From contig NZ_JAKSXX010000235.1 of NCBI RefSeq assembly GCF_022829385.1, positions 186,001 to 250,000 of the forward strand: a DNA stretch of 64,000 nucleotides. The letters run 5' to 3'. The DNA is from Methylobacterium sp. J-070 (lineage in GTDB: Bacteria > Pseudomonadota > Alphaproteobacteria > Rhizobiales > Beijerinckiaceae). The notes below the pieces were generated by a model. It did not search any database, was not told where the DNA came from, and saw only the letters and a program-made list of their open reading frames with translations. The position numbers were made by a program, and so were the translations under genes. Shown here in pieces: positions 18,375-26,534 of this stretch (position 1 is the stretch's first letter; each line of letters opens with the position of its first letter).

Positions 18375-18685
18375 GTCTGCACTCCCTCCTGACGCGCGGT
18401 CTCGTCGTATTGCGACACCGTCATTCGGACCCGGCGTGACGAGTCCGTTGACTTGTATACCACATGCCATCCGGCGGAATCGAGTCGCCATTCCAGGTAG
18501 CGGGTCCCCGGGCCGGCATGCGACCTTAGGCTGACAATCCCCGGTGCTCAACAGGCGCGCCGGGTGGAGATCCCAAGGGGTTGCACCGGGGCTCTTGGCT
18601 TTCGACCGCCCGAGGTTCATGATTTTGTCAAAATCACCTGCCGGCACCGCGGGCAGAGCGATGCAACGGTGAACGAGGAACGCCC
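18375..18685. promoter_or_regulatory. Divergent intergenic region upstream of frc leader and the 94-residue hypothetical
   Basis: About 310 bases without a convincing gene. It contains the operator-like site at 18453-18462 and the promoter(s) for the frc transcript. A short AT-rich patch at 18617-18632 (ATGATTTTGTCAAAATC, containing GATTTTG/CAAAATC as an inverted repeat) lies about 55-70 bases before the hypothetical gene at 18686 and may be part of its control region. Confidence 0.4.
18453..18462. promoter_or_regulatory. Putative GntR/FCD operator upstream of frc
   Basis: TTGTATACCA fits the FCD-subfamily operator pattern TNGTNNACNA and lies in the promoter region of frc. GTATAC is conspicuous in DNA of this GC content. 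The neighbouring GntR/FCD regulator (12549-13241) is the natural candidate binder. The site also overlaps a possible -35 on the + strand (TTGACT). Confidence 0.45.
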
Positions 18686-18970
18686 ATGCTCGCCAGCACA
18701 AGCCTGATCAAGTCGTCCTGGATCGCCGTCGATGTCGACCACGACCGAGCCGAGCGCGTGCTCGTCGTCGAGACCTATATCGCGGTCAGCCCGCTGGAAC
18801 CGAATTTCGATGCCGCGCAGTACGAGCGCGTACTGGCCTGCGTGCAGAAGGTTCTCAAGACCCATCCCGAGATCGACCGCGCGTCGATCCTGAGCATGCA
18901 CCGGGGCTCGGGCTGCACGGCCCTGTTTCGCGATCCGCCCGCAACCGCCAAGGAATCCGCGGCGGCCTGA
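18686..18970 (+). CDS. Hypothetical 94-residue protein
   Basis: No family recognised. The ATG is preceded by a GAGGA ribosome site. Composition is that of a small soluble alpha/beta protein: a first strand region SSWIAVDVDHDRAERVLVVETYIAV, then a helix (DAAQYERVLACVQKVLKTHPEID), then a strand and a Cys-containing SGCTALF segment, with an Ala/Glu tail. Codon use matches neighbours. A palindromic AT-rich element lies just upstream. Flanked by frc (divergent) and a coiled-coil protein (convergent). Confidence 0.7.
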   Translation: MLASTSLIKSSWIAVDVDHDRAERVLVVETYIAVSPLEPNFDAAQYERVLACVQKVLKTHPEIDRASILSMHRGSGCTALFRDPPATAKESAAA

Positions 18971-19071
18971 AGCGGCGCATCGGCTCCGGCTCCGCCCCGG
19001 GCACGGCCACCCGCTCCCGGGCGACGCGAAGGCCGTCGAGGTTCGGACCGGTTCCGCTCGCCCGCGCGGCG

Positions 19072-19758
19072 TCAGGAACCGCCGGAGGAGTCCGGCGGCT
19101 CCAGGGCGACGCGCGCCGCGTGGAACCACCAGAGCGGGATATCGCGATTGGCCTTGCCCAGCTCCGAGGCCCAGCCTTCCTTGGGCATGACTTCGGCCCG
19201 GTCGGCGAACAGGCGCAACGCGCTCTCGGCCCGCTCCCTGCGGCACCGTTCCCGGATCGCCTCGCGCTCGGCCGCCGCCCTGGCATCCGTTTGCTCGACG
19301 AGGCGGCGCGTCGCGAGATCGTCGGCATCGAAGGCGAATTGCTGCCAGAACGCCTCCGCCTCGCGGGCGACGTCCCGCTCCCGCCGCGTCGCGGCCAGCG
19401 CGTCCTCCGCGACGACGCGAGCCGCCTCGGCCGCCTCGCTGCGGGCGAGCAGGCGGTTGTTGGCCTCGAGAAGCTCGCGCTCGCGCTCGGGCGCCATCCG
19501 CTGCCGGCGCAGCACGCGCAGTTCCTCCTCGACGGCTTCGCCGGCCTCCCGATCCGCCAACAGCGCCGCGAGCGGTCCCGCCACGAGGGCATCGGCGCGC
19601 TGGAGGTAGCGTTCGCGCATTCTGGACCCCTCCGCCTCCAGATCCGTATCGTCCCAGGACAGGCGCTCCGCGTCCTCGCTCCGCTCGCAATCGTACAGAG
19701 CGCGCGCCAAGGACCGGCGCAGCTGGTCGGAGGCGGGTATCGCGTCGTGTTCGTCCAT
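19072..19758 (-). CDS. Hypothetical coiled-coil protein, 228 residues
   Basis: Unrecognised family. Almost entirely helical and highly charged: long stretches rich in Glu, Arg and Ala with heptad character (about residues 60-190: EELRVLRRQRMAPERERELLE, EAEAFWQQFAFDADDL, REAIRERCRRERAESALRLFA). N-terminus MDEHDAIPASDQLRRSLARALYDCE; the C-terminus contains a Trp-rich segment IPLWWFHAARVAL. No signal peptide or membrane helix. Could be a structural or scaffold protein. The frame is long, biased like real genes and free of better competitors. Confidence 0.65.
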   Translation of the reverse strand: MDEHDAIPASDQLRRSLARALYDCERSEDAERLSWDDTDLEAEGSRMRERYLQRADALVAGPLAALLADREAGEAVEEELRVLRRQRMAPERERELLEANNRLLARSEAAEAARVVAEDALAATRRERDVAREAEAFWQQFAFDADDLATRRLVEQTDARAAAEREAIRERCRRERAESALRLFADRAEVMPKEGWASELGKANRDIPLWWFHAARVALEPPDSSGGS

Positions 19759-20214
19759 GAACTTGCATTCGCGATGAGGGAGCGACGAAGCCTACAACGT
19801 GCGCGCACCTTGGCAGAGACCACGCCGTCGCGCCAAACCTGAATCTTCTTCGCGCCGACATCGATCCCCACCGATTGCGGCGTCTGGGGACATCTGTCGC
19901 ATCACGCGTCTCGCGCCCCGGCAAAGTGGACCGCATCATTTGTAGCGAGCGCAGGCCCCTCGGCGATCCCGCAGAGCCGCGGCGGTGCGGTCGGCGCGCC
20001 GGGCTATGGGCAAGCCGACTGCGGAGCGGGGAGGGGGTTGCGAGCGTCGCGGAAGCCGGAGGCTATTGGACCCAGATTCGCCGCCCGGCCGCCGGATGAG
20101 TCACCGGATCCACCGCGTTATTCAACACGTCGGTGGGAAGCGGAAGTTCGATAGCGCTTCCCACGCACTCGGGTTACATCGAAACCTGCGGTCGTTACGC
20201 GTCGATACCGGCAG
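19759..20214. other. 456-base gap before the MHYT kinase; possible gene fragment
   Basis: No intact gene. On the minus strand at about 19805-19871 a short stretch reads VGIDVGAKKIQVWRDGVVSAKV, a G-I-D-x-G...D-G pattern of RNase H/actin-like folds (for example the RuvC-I motif of TnpB-type proteins), then runs into non-matching sequence. This looks like a decayed remnant, though the match is short. The rest is GC-rich with no clear promoter elements for the kinase operon. Confidence 0.35.
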
Positions 20215-22089
20215 ATGGTCCATACAGGTTTCAACCCGGCGCTCGTCGCTCTGTCGATCGGCCTCGCGATCTTCGCCTCCTACACCGCCCTGGATCTCGG
20301 CGCGCGCGTCCGCGACTCCGCCAGCGGTCCGCGCTGGCCATGGGTTGCCGGCGCTGCGCTCGCCCTCGGCGGCGGCATCTGGTCGATGCACTTCGTCGGC
20401 ATGCTCGCCTTCGAGATGGCGCTGCACGCCGCCTACGATCTCGGCCTCACCGTCCTGTCGCTCGTGATCGCGATCGCGGTCACCGGGGCGGGCTTCGCCT
20501 GGGTGGTCCGCCGGCGGGGCGATCGCGCGGGCATCCTGATCGCCGGTCCGCTGATGGGACTCGGCATCGCCGGGATGCACTACACCGGCATGGCGGCGCT
20601 TCGGCTTCCCGGACATCTCACCTACAGCTTGCCCATCGTCGGCGTCTCGATCGTGATCGCGGTGACGGCGGCGACGGCCGCGCTCTGGCTCGCCTTCCGC
20701 CAGCACGGTGTCTGGCAGAAGCTGGTCGCCGCCTGCGTCATGGGCTTCGCGGTGGCCGGCATGCACTATTGCGGCATGGCGGCGGCCACCGTCACGGCGA
20801 CGGAGACGGCCTCGCATGCGGGCATGACCGTCCTGGAACAGCAGAACCTCGCGGTCTACGTCGCCGGCACCACCTTCCTCATCCTGTTCCTGGCGATGCT
20901 GGCCTCCTCGCTCGACCAGCAGCGCGTGCAGCAGGAGCTGCAGGCGAGCGAGGGGCGCTTCCGCGCCGCGATCGAGGCCGTGCGCGGCGTCCTGTGGACC
21001 AACGACGCGGCGGGCCGGATGGTCGGCGAGCAGCCCGGCTGGAGCGCGATCACAGGGCAGTCGCGGGCGCAGTACCAAGGCTACGGCTGGGCCGACGCGG
21101 TCCATCCCGACGACGTCAAGGAGTCCGTCGAGACCTGGACCGAGACGGTGAAGGCCCGACGCACCTACGTCCACGAGCACCGGGTCCGGTCCCGCGACGG
21201 GACGTGGCGGCACTACGCGATCCGCGCCGTCCCGGTGCTCGACGCGCGGGGGGCGATCCGCGAATGGGTCGGCGTCCACACCGACATCACCGAACAGCGG
21301 ATGGCCGAGGCGGATCTGCGGGAATCCAACGAGGAGATCCAGCGCTACGCCTACATCGTCAGCCACGACCTGCGCTCGCCCCTGGTCAACGTGATGGGGT
21401 TCACGAGCGAGCTGGAGGCGACGCGGGCGGAGATGCGGACGGCCCTGCAGGGTCATCCGGAGGCCGAGCGCCTCGACACGGACTTCGGGGAGGCGCTGAG
21501 CTTCGTCAAGGCGGCGGTGAACCGGATGGAGGCGCTGATCGCCGCCATCCTGAAGCTGTCGCGGGAGGGCAGGCGGCATTTCACGCCGGAAGACCTGGAC
21601 ATGGCGGCCGTGCTGCAGGCCCTGGCCGACGCGCAGCGCCATCAGGCGGAAGCGGCGGGCGCGCAGGTGCTCATCGCGCACGACCTGCCCGGAATCGTCG
21701 CCGACCGCCTCGCCGTCGAGCAGATCTTCGGCAACCTGCTGGACAATGCGGTCAAGTATCTGGACCCGTCGCGGCCGGGACGGATCACCGTCACGGCCCG
21801 CTCCGCGGGACCGCGGGGGATCTGCTTCTCCGTCGCCGATAACGGGCGCGGGATCGCTCCGCGGGATCATGCCCGCGTGTTCGAATTGTTCCGGCGGTCG
21901 GGCCTGCAGGACCGGCCGGGCGAAGGCATCGGCCTCGCGCACGTCAAGGCCCTGGTGCGCTCCATCGGCGGCCGGATCGAGATGCGGTCGACGCTCGGCG
22001 AGGGCACGACGTTCGACGTGACCTTGCCGTGCCGCGCGGCTAAGGCAGGACTGGACCCCGCCGAGCGCGCGCCCCTCGCCGCCGAATGA
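20215..22089 (+). CDS. MHYT-PAS membrane sensor histidine kinase
   Basis: 624 residues. About seven membrane helices (residues 1-240) contain the three diagnostic repeats MHFVGM, MHYTGM and MHYCGM of the MHYT domain, proposed to bind metal and sense diatomic gases. A PAS/PAC domain follows (about 250-370), then HisKA with H-box SHDLRSPLVNVMGF and a HATPase with NLLDNAVKYL (N box), VADNGRGIA (G1) and GEGIGLAHVKALV (G2). All kinase motifs look intact. Its stop overlaps the next gene's start, so it is coupled to the receiver at 22086 and the second kinase at 22535: a likely phosphorelay. Confidence 0.92.
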   Translation: MVHTGFNPALVALSIGLAIFASYTALDLGARVRDSASGPRWPWVAGAALALGGGIWSMHFVGMLAFEMALHAAYDLGLTVLSLVIAIAVTGAGFAWVVRRRGDRAGILIAGPLMGLGIAGMHYTGMAALRLPGHLTYSLPIVGVSIVIAVTAATAALWLAFRQHGVWQKLVAACVMGFAVAGMHYCGMAAATVTATETASHAGMTVLEQQNLAVYVAGTTFLILFLAMLASSLDQQRVQQELQASEGRFRAAIEAVRGVLWTNDAAGRMVGEQPGWSAITGQSRAQYQGYGWADAVHPDDVKESVETWTETVKARRTYVHEHRVRSRDGTWRHYAIRAVPVLDARGAIREWVGVHTDITEQRMAEADLRESNEEIQRYAYIVSHDLRSPLVNVMGFTSELEATRAEMRTALQGHPEAERLDTDFGEALSFVKAAVNRMEALIAAILKLSREGRRHFTPEDLDMAAVLQALADAQRHQAEAAGAQVLIAHDLPGIVADRLAVEQIFGNLLDNAVKYLDPSRPGRITVTARSAGPRGICFSVADNGRGIAPRDHARVFELFRRSGLQDRPGEGIGLAHVKALVRSIGGRIEMRSTLGEGTTFDVTLPCRAAKAGLDPAERAPLAAE

Positions 22090-22538
22090 GCCTGGAGCGA
22101 CCCGTGCACCCTGTCAGCATCGTGATGATCGAGGATGACGAGGGTCACGCCCGGCTGATCGAGCGCAACATCCGTCGGGCCGGCGTGAACAACGAGATCG
22201 TGCCGTTCCAGGACGGAAACTCCGCCCTCGCGTACCTGCTGGGCCCGGACGGGTCCGGGGAGGCGAGCGCCCGGCGCCACCTGCTCATCCTTCTCGACCT
22301 GAATCTGCCCGACATGACCGGCCTCGACGTCCTCGAGGCGATCAAGGCGAACCCGCACACCCGCCGCTCCCCCGTCGTGGTGCTCACCACCACGGATGAC
22401 AGCCGCGAGATCCAGCGCTGTTACGATCTGGGCGCGAACGTCTACATCACGAAGCCGGTGAACTACGAGGGCTTCGCCACCGCCATCCGCCAGCTCGGCC
22501 TGTTCCTCTCGGTGATGAAGGTTCCCCAGAACCCATGA
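22086..22538 (+). CDS. Single-domain response regulator (Rcp1/CheY-like)
   Basis: 150 residues, receiver only. Acidic pair in MIEDDEGHARLIERN, phosphoacceptor Asp in LLDLNLPDM, Thr in VLTTTDD and Lys in ITKPVN. The type is usually paired with phytochrome- or PAS-linked kinases. With no output domain it probably acts by protein contact or shuttles phosphate. It overlaps the kinase before it by ATGA and the receiver-kinase after it by ATGA, so the three proteins are likely made in matched amounts. Confidence 0.93.
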   Translation: MSLERPVHPVSIVMIEDDEGHARLIERNIRRAGVNNEIVPFQDGNSALAYLLGPDGSGEASARRHLLILLDLNLPDMTGLDVLEAIKANPHTRRSPVVVLTTTDDSREIQRCYDLGANVYITKPVNYEGFATAIRQLGLFLSVMKVPQNP

Positions 22539-23596
22539 CGGGCGAGCGCGTCGGCGCGGACGCCGCCCCCGCGGCGCGGATCCTTTACATCGACGACGAC
22601 CCCGGCCTCGGCCGGCTGGTCCGGCGCGCGCTGGAGGCCCGGGGCTACACGGTGGAACTCTGCGCCAGCGGCGCGGACGGGCTGTCGCGCTTGGCACAGG
22701 GCGGGATCGACGCCGTGGCGCTCGACCATCACATGCCCGGCCAGACCGGGCTCGACCTGCTTCCGGAGATCCGGGCCCTGCCGCAGGCGCCCCCGGTCAT
22801 CTACGTGACCGGCTCCGAGGACAGCCGCGTCGCCGTGGCCGCCCTCAAGGCCGGTGCGGTCGATTACGTCTGGAAGGACGTGCAGGGCCAGTTCCGCGAA
22901 CTCCTGGGCGAGGCCGTCGCGACAGCCCTCGGCCAGGAAGCTTTGCGACGCGACAAGGAGCGGGCGGAGGCCGAGATGCGGGAGGCCCGCGATCGGGCCG
23001 AATTGCTGCTGCGGGAGGTCAACCACCGCGTGGCGAACTCGTTGGCCCTGGTGGCGGCGCTGGCGCACATGCAGCGCAACGCCGTGACCGACCCGGCCGC
23101 GAAGGCGGCGCTGGACGAGATGCAGGCGCGGATCTCGGCGATCGCCGGCATCCATCGCCGCCTCTACACGTCGGACGACGTCGAGTCCGTCGAGCTGGAC
23201 GCCTATCTCGGCAGCCTCCTCGAAGAGCTGCAGGCCGCGATGCGGGCGAGCGGCCGGGACCACGCGATCCGGCTGCGCGCCGCACCGGTCCGCCTGTCCA
23301 CCGACAAGGCGGTCTCGGTGGGCGTGGTCGTGACCGAACTCGTGACCAACGCCTACAAGTACGCCTATCCGCTCGACACGTCGGGCGAGATCCGCGTCGA
23401 GGTCGCGCTGGAGGCGGCCGATACCGTCCTGCTCGCCGTGGAGGACGACGGCATCGGCTGGACCGGGGAGGGGACCATCCGCGGCACCGGCCTCGGATCC
23501 CGGATCGTGCGGGCCATGGCGCAGAACCTGCGGTCCGAACTCGCCTACGTGAGGGGGCGCCCCGGCACGCGCGCGGTGCTGGCGTTCCAGTCCTGA
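22535..23596 (+). CDS. Receiver-HisKA_2 hybrid sensor kinase
   Basis: 353 residues. N-terminal receiver (residues 10-135) with YIDDDPG, phosphoacceptor Asp in LDHHMPGQTG and a Lys in VWKDVQG. A coiled linker leads to a HisKA_2-type dimerisation domain with the phospho-His in REVNHRVANSLALV, then a HATPase with ELVTNAYKYAYP, EDDGIGW and GTGLGSRIVRAMAQNL. HisKA_2/HWE kinases feed the general stress response in alphaproteobacteria (family knowledge). A kinase carrying its own N-terminal receiver suggests it is switched by phosphate arriving from the MHYT kinase. No PhyR-type partner is adjacent. Confidence 0.9.
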   Translation: MTGERVGADAAPAARILYIDDDPGLGRLVRRALEARGYTVELCASGADGLSRLAQGGIDAVALDHHMPGQTGLDLLPEIRALPQAPPVIYVTGSEDSRVAVAALKAGAVDYVWKDVQGQFRELLGEAVATALGQEALRRDKERAEAEMREARDRAELLLREVNHRVANSLALVAALAHMQRNAVTDPAAKAALDEMQARISAIAGIHRRLYTSDDVESVELDAYLGSLLEELQAAMRASGRDHAIRLRAAPVRLSTDKAVSVGVVVTELVTNAYKYAYPLDTSGEIRVEVALEAADTVLLAVEDDGIGWTGEGTIRGTGLGSRIVRAMAQNLRSELAYVRGRPGTRAVLAFQS

Positions 23597-23654
23597 GCCC
23601 GTCCGGCCGCGAGACCGGCGGCCACGCCGGCGGCGCCGGATGACGCGCGACGCC

Positions 23655-24218
23655 TCATGCTTCGACCCTGCGGGCGATCCGCTCCAACGCGTCGAGCATC
23701 GGGGTGAGGTCCTCCTCGCCGAGTTGGTGGAAGCCCAGCGCCCGACCCATGAAGAGGCCCAGGATCGCGAAGAACAGGACCGAGCCTTCGCCGGGGCTCG
23801 CGCCCTGGATGCCGCCCAGGCGGCCCAGCTGCTCCGCCACGAAGGCTTTGTAACCCTTCTGGGCCTCCGGTGATTCCATCGAGGCCAGCAGCAGCGCCCG
23901 CGCGGACTCGTCGTCGTCGCAGTAATGCCCGCGGACATGGGCGACCATGGCGACGGGTAGCTGGGAGGGGCCCGTCGGGATCTCAGCCGCGCAGGCGGCA
24001 AGTTCCTCGCGGAGCTGCGTGAGCTTGCGGGCGACCAGGGCCAGGACCAGCGCCTCCTTCGACGCGTAGTGGTGCAGCACCCCGCCCTTGCTCAGCCCCG
24101 CCTCGGCGGCCACCGCGTCGATGGTCAACCCCCGGGCGCCGCGCTTCACCAGGACCGCGGCCGCCGCTTCGAGGATGATCTCGGGCCGTTCCGCCAGCCG
24201 CCTGCGTTTCGCTGCCAT
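23655..24218 (-). CDS. TetR-family transcriptional regulator
   Basis: 187 residues from the ATG at 24218 (a GTG at 24221 is also in frame). N-terminal HTH: PEIILEAAAAVLVKRGARGLT and AVAAEAGLSKGGVLHHYASKEALV; the C-terminal helical ligand domain is typical of the family. Divergent from the RND pump operon whose promoter it most likely represses. A palindrome matching TetR operators lies between the two genes at 24237-24250. Confidence 0.92.
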   Translation of the reverse strand: MAAKRRRLAERPEIILEAAAAVLVKRGARGLTIDAVAAEAGLSKGGVLHHYASKEALVLALVARKLTQLREELAACAAEIPTGPSQLPVAMVAHVRGHYCDDDESARALLLASMESPEAQKGYKAFVAEQLGRLGGIQGASPGEGSVLFFAILGLFMGRALGFHQLGEEDLTPMLDALERIARRVEA

Positions 24219-24236
24219 CACCCACCTGAATTAAAA

Positions 24237-24250
24237 ACCGGCTGGACGGT
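24237..24250. promoter_or_regulatory. Putative TetR operator in the pump promoter region
   Basis: ACCGGCTGGACGGT has the arms ACCG/CGGT around six bases, the shape of operators bound by TetR repressors of drug pumps. It is 19 bases from the tetR start and about 65 before the first pump gene, overlapping a plausible -10 (TATGTA at 24250-24255). Assignment rests on position and symmetry. Confidence 0.4.
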
Positions 24251-24315
24251 ATGTAACGGATCGGGTAGGACCGCGCCACGCTGATGTCACGAGCCTGGCC
24301 GGGATCGACGCCCGC

Positions 24316-25416
24316 ATGATCCGCTTCCCCGATCTCCGACCCGTATGTCGTCTCCTAGCCATAACCGTCCTGAGCGGGATCGGGTGCGCCCGGGCTGAGA
24401 CGGCGGCCGTCGATTCGTCCGTGGTGCGGGTCCGGGTCGTGGAGGCCCGGCGTACGTCCCAGTCGCTCGAGGTCGTGCTGACCGGCGATATCCAGGCCCA
24501 GGCGCAGGTGAATGTCGCCTTCCGGACGAACGGGAAGGTCGCGGAGCGCCGGGTCGAGGTCGGCGACCATGTCGAGGCAGATCAGGTCCTCGCCGTGCTG
24601 GAGCCCCTGACCCAGCAGGCCAACCTCGACAACGCCAAGGCGGCGCTGAATTCGGCGGAGGCCCTGCTGACGCAGGCGAAGATGGCGTTCGAGCGTCAGA
24701 AGCAGCTGCTCGCCGGCGGCTTCACCACGCGCTCGACCTACGACAACGCGGAGCAGGAACTCCGCACCACGCAGGCCGCGGTCGATTCCGCCAAGGCCGC
24801 CCTGGGCACCGCCCAGGAACAGTTCTCGTACACCGAGCTGCGCGCCGGCGTCGCCGGGATCGTCACGAGCCGGAGTTTCGAGGTCGGACAGGTCGTCCAG
24901 TCCGGCCAGACGATCCTCGTGCTCGCTCAGGACGGTCCGCGCGATGCCGTCTTCAACGTGTACGAATCGCTGACGACGCAGCCGCCGGCCGAGGGGACGA
25001 TCGCCGTCGCCCTCCAGGCCGACCCGGCCGTCACCGCCACCGGGTCCGTGCGCGAGATCTCCCCGACGGTGGACGCCGCGAGCGGCACGGTCCGCGTCAA
25101 GATCAGCCTCCGGTCGACCCCGCCCGCCATGGGGCTCGGGGCCGTGGTGGTCGGTCGCGGGCGCTTCGCCCCGCACGACGCCGTGGAGCTGCCCTGGTCC
25201 GCGCTGTACCGCTACGACGGGCGCCCCTCGGTGTGGATCTACGACCCGGCCCGGCGCGCCGTCTCGGTCCGTGCCGTCGAGATCGATCGGTTCGGGCCGG
25301 ACATCATCGTGCTGAAGGGCGGTGTCGAGCCGGGCGAACGCGTGGTCGTCGCCGGCATCCAGTTCCTGCGGCCCGGTCAGGTCGTCGCGGCCGCCGAGAT
25401 CGGACAGCGGCCATGA
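24316..25416 (+). CDS. RND efflux membrane-fusion (adaptor) protein, first of two
   Basis: 366 residues, HlyD/AcrA-like periplasmic adaptor. Signal peptide (about 1-28, LLAITVLSGIGCARA). Lipoyl-like half-motifs flank a coiled-coil hairpin: FRTNGKVAERRVEVGDHVEADQVLA then NLDNAKAALNSAEALLTQAK, then the second lipoyl half TELRAGVAGIVTSRSFEVGQVV, beta-barrel and membrane-proximal domains. It links the inner-membrane pump to an outer-membrane channel. Its stop overlaps the second adaptor start by ATGA. Confidence 0.9.
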   Translation: MIRFPDLRPVCRLLAITVLSGIGCARAETAAVDSSVVRVRVVEARRTSQSLEVVLTGDIQAQAQVNVAFRTNGKVAERRVEVGDHVEADQVLAVLEPLTQQANLDNAKAALNSAEALLTQAKMAFERQKQLLAGGFTTRSTYDNAEQELRTTQAAVDSAKAALGTAQEQFSYTELRAGVAGIVTSRSFEVGQVVQSGQTILVLAQDGPRDAVFNVYESLTTQPPAEGTIAVALQADPAVTATGSVREISPTVDAASGTVRVKISLRSTPPAMGLGAVVVGRGRFAPHDAVELPWSALYRYDGRPSVWIYDPARRAVSVRAVEIDRFGPDIIVLKGGVEPGERVVVAGIQFLRPGQVVAAAEIGQRP

Positions 25417-26513
25417 ATCTCCGAACATTCCTCGTCGTCGGCGTCCTCGCCGCGATGCTGAGCGGCTGCAACGATCACGGCGAAGCGCCGCACGAGGCCG
25501 CCTCCGGACCCGTGCGTCCCGTGCTCACGCTGGTCGCCGCTCCGGCCGATACGGTCACCTTCGGCCCCTTCGCCGGAACCATCGAGCCGCGCTATCAGGC
25601 GCAGCTCGGCTTCCAGATCCCCGGGCGGATGGTGGCCCGGGACGTGACGGTCGGCGACATCGTCAAGCGGGGCCAGCGCCTCGCCGCCCTCGACATCATC
25701 GTCACGCGCTTCGACCTGACCCGCGCCGAGGCGGATCTCGCGGACGCCCGCGCCCAGGCGGAGAACGCCGAGGCCGCCGAGGCGCGCACGCGCCGGCTCA
25801 TGACCGGCAACAGCGTGGCGCAGGCCACCCTCGACCAGGCCGTGGCCAAGCGCGAGACCGCGCGGGCGCGGGTCGATCAGGCGACGGCGAGCCTGCAGAA
25901 GGCCCGCGACCAGATGGGCTACACCGAGCTGAAGGCCGAATTCGACGGCGTGGTCACGCAGCGTCTCGCCGAGGTCGGGCAGGTTCTGAGCGCCGGCCAG
26001 GGCGTCGTCTCCGTGGCGCGGCCCGACGTGCGCGAGGCCGTGGTCGACATCCCGGAAGCCTCCGTGGGCGCGATGCCGACGGACGGGGTCTTCACCGTGG
26101 CGCTCCAGAGCGCGCCGGATGTCACCGCGCGCGGGCGGGTGCGCGAGGTCGCGCCGCTGGCGGAATCCGGGACGCGGTCGAGACGCATCAGGATCACTCT
26201 GGCGAATCCCGATCCGGCCTTTCGCCTGGGCGCCACCGTGAACGTGGTTCTGACCCGGACGATCCCGTCGCGCATCCTGCTGCCCGCCTCGGCACTCCTC
26301 GGTGCGGGCAGCCGCCGCTCCGTCTGGGTGGTCTCGGCGGACGGGACGTCGGTATCGCGCCGCGACGTGACCGTCGCGCCGGACCGGACCGAGGCCGAAG
26401 CCGGCCGCATCGCGATCATCGAGGGGCTTCGGGCCGGCGACCGGGTCGTCATCGCCGGTGTCCACGCACTCACGGAAGGCCAGGCCGTGCGCCTGACCGA
26501 CGGCGCCGTCTGA
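25413..26513 (+). CDS. RND efflux adaptor lipoprotein, second of two
   Basis: 366 residues. A lipoprotein signal (FLVVGVLAAMLSGC) anchors it in the inner membrane. Same adaptor architecture as its neighbour: FQIPGRMVARDVTVGDIVKRG, helical hairpin with ADARAQAENAEAAEARTRRL, then YTELKAEFDGVVTQRLAEVGQV and barrel domains. The two adaptors are similar in layout but clearly diverged. Two-adaptor pumps such as TriABC need both proteins (family knowledge). It sits 21 bases before the transporter gene. Confidence 0.9.
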   Translation: MNLRTFLVVGVLAAMLSGCNDHGEAPHEAASGPVRPVLTLVAAPADTVTFGPFAGTIEPRYQAQLGFQIPGRMVARDVTVGDIVKRGQRLAALDIIVTRFDLTRAEADLADARAQAENAEAAEARTRRLMTGNSVAQATLDQAVAKRETARARVDQATASLQKARDQMGYTELKAEFDGVVTQRLAEVGQVLSAGQGVVSVARPDVREAVVDIPEASVGAMPTDGVFTVALQSAPDVTARGRVREVAPLAESGTRSRRIRITLANPDPAFRLGATVNVVLTRTIPSRILLPASALLGAGSRRSVWVVSADGTSVSRRDVTVAPDRTEAEAGRIAIIEGLRAGDRVVIAGVHALTEGQAVRLTDGAV

Positions 26514-26534
26514 ACGGCCGCACGGGGTTCACGC

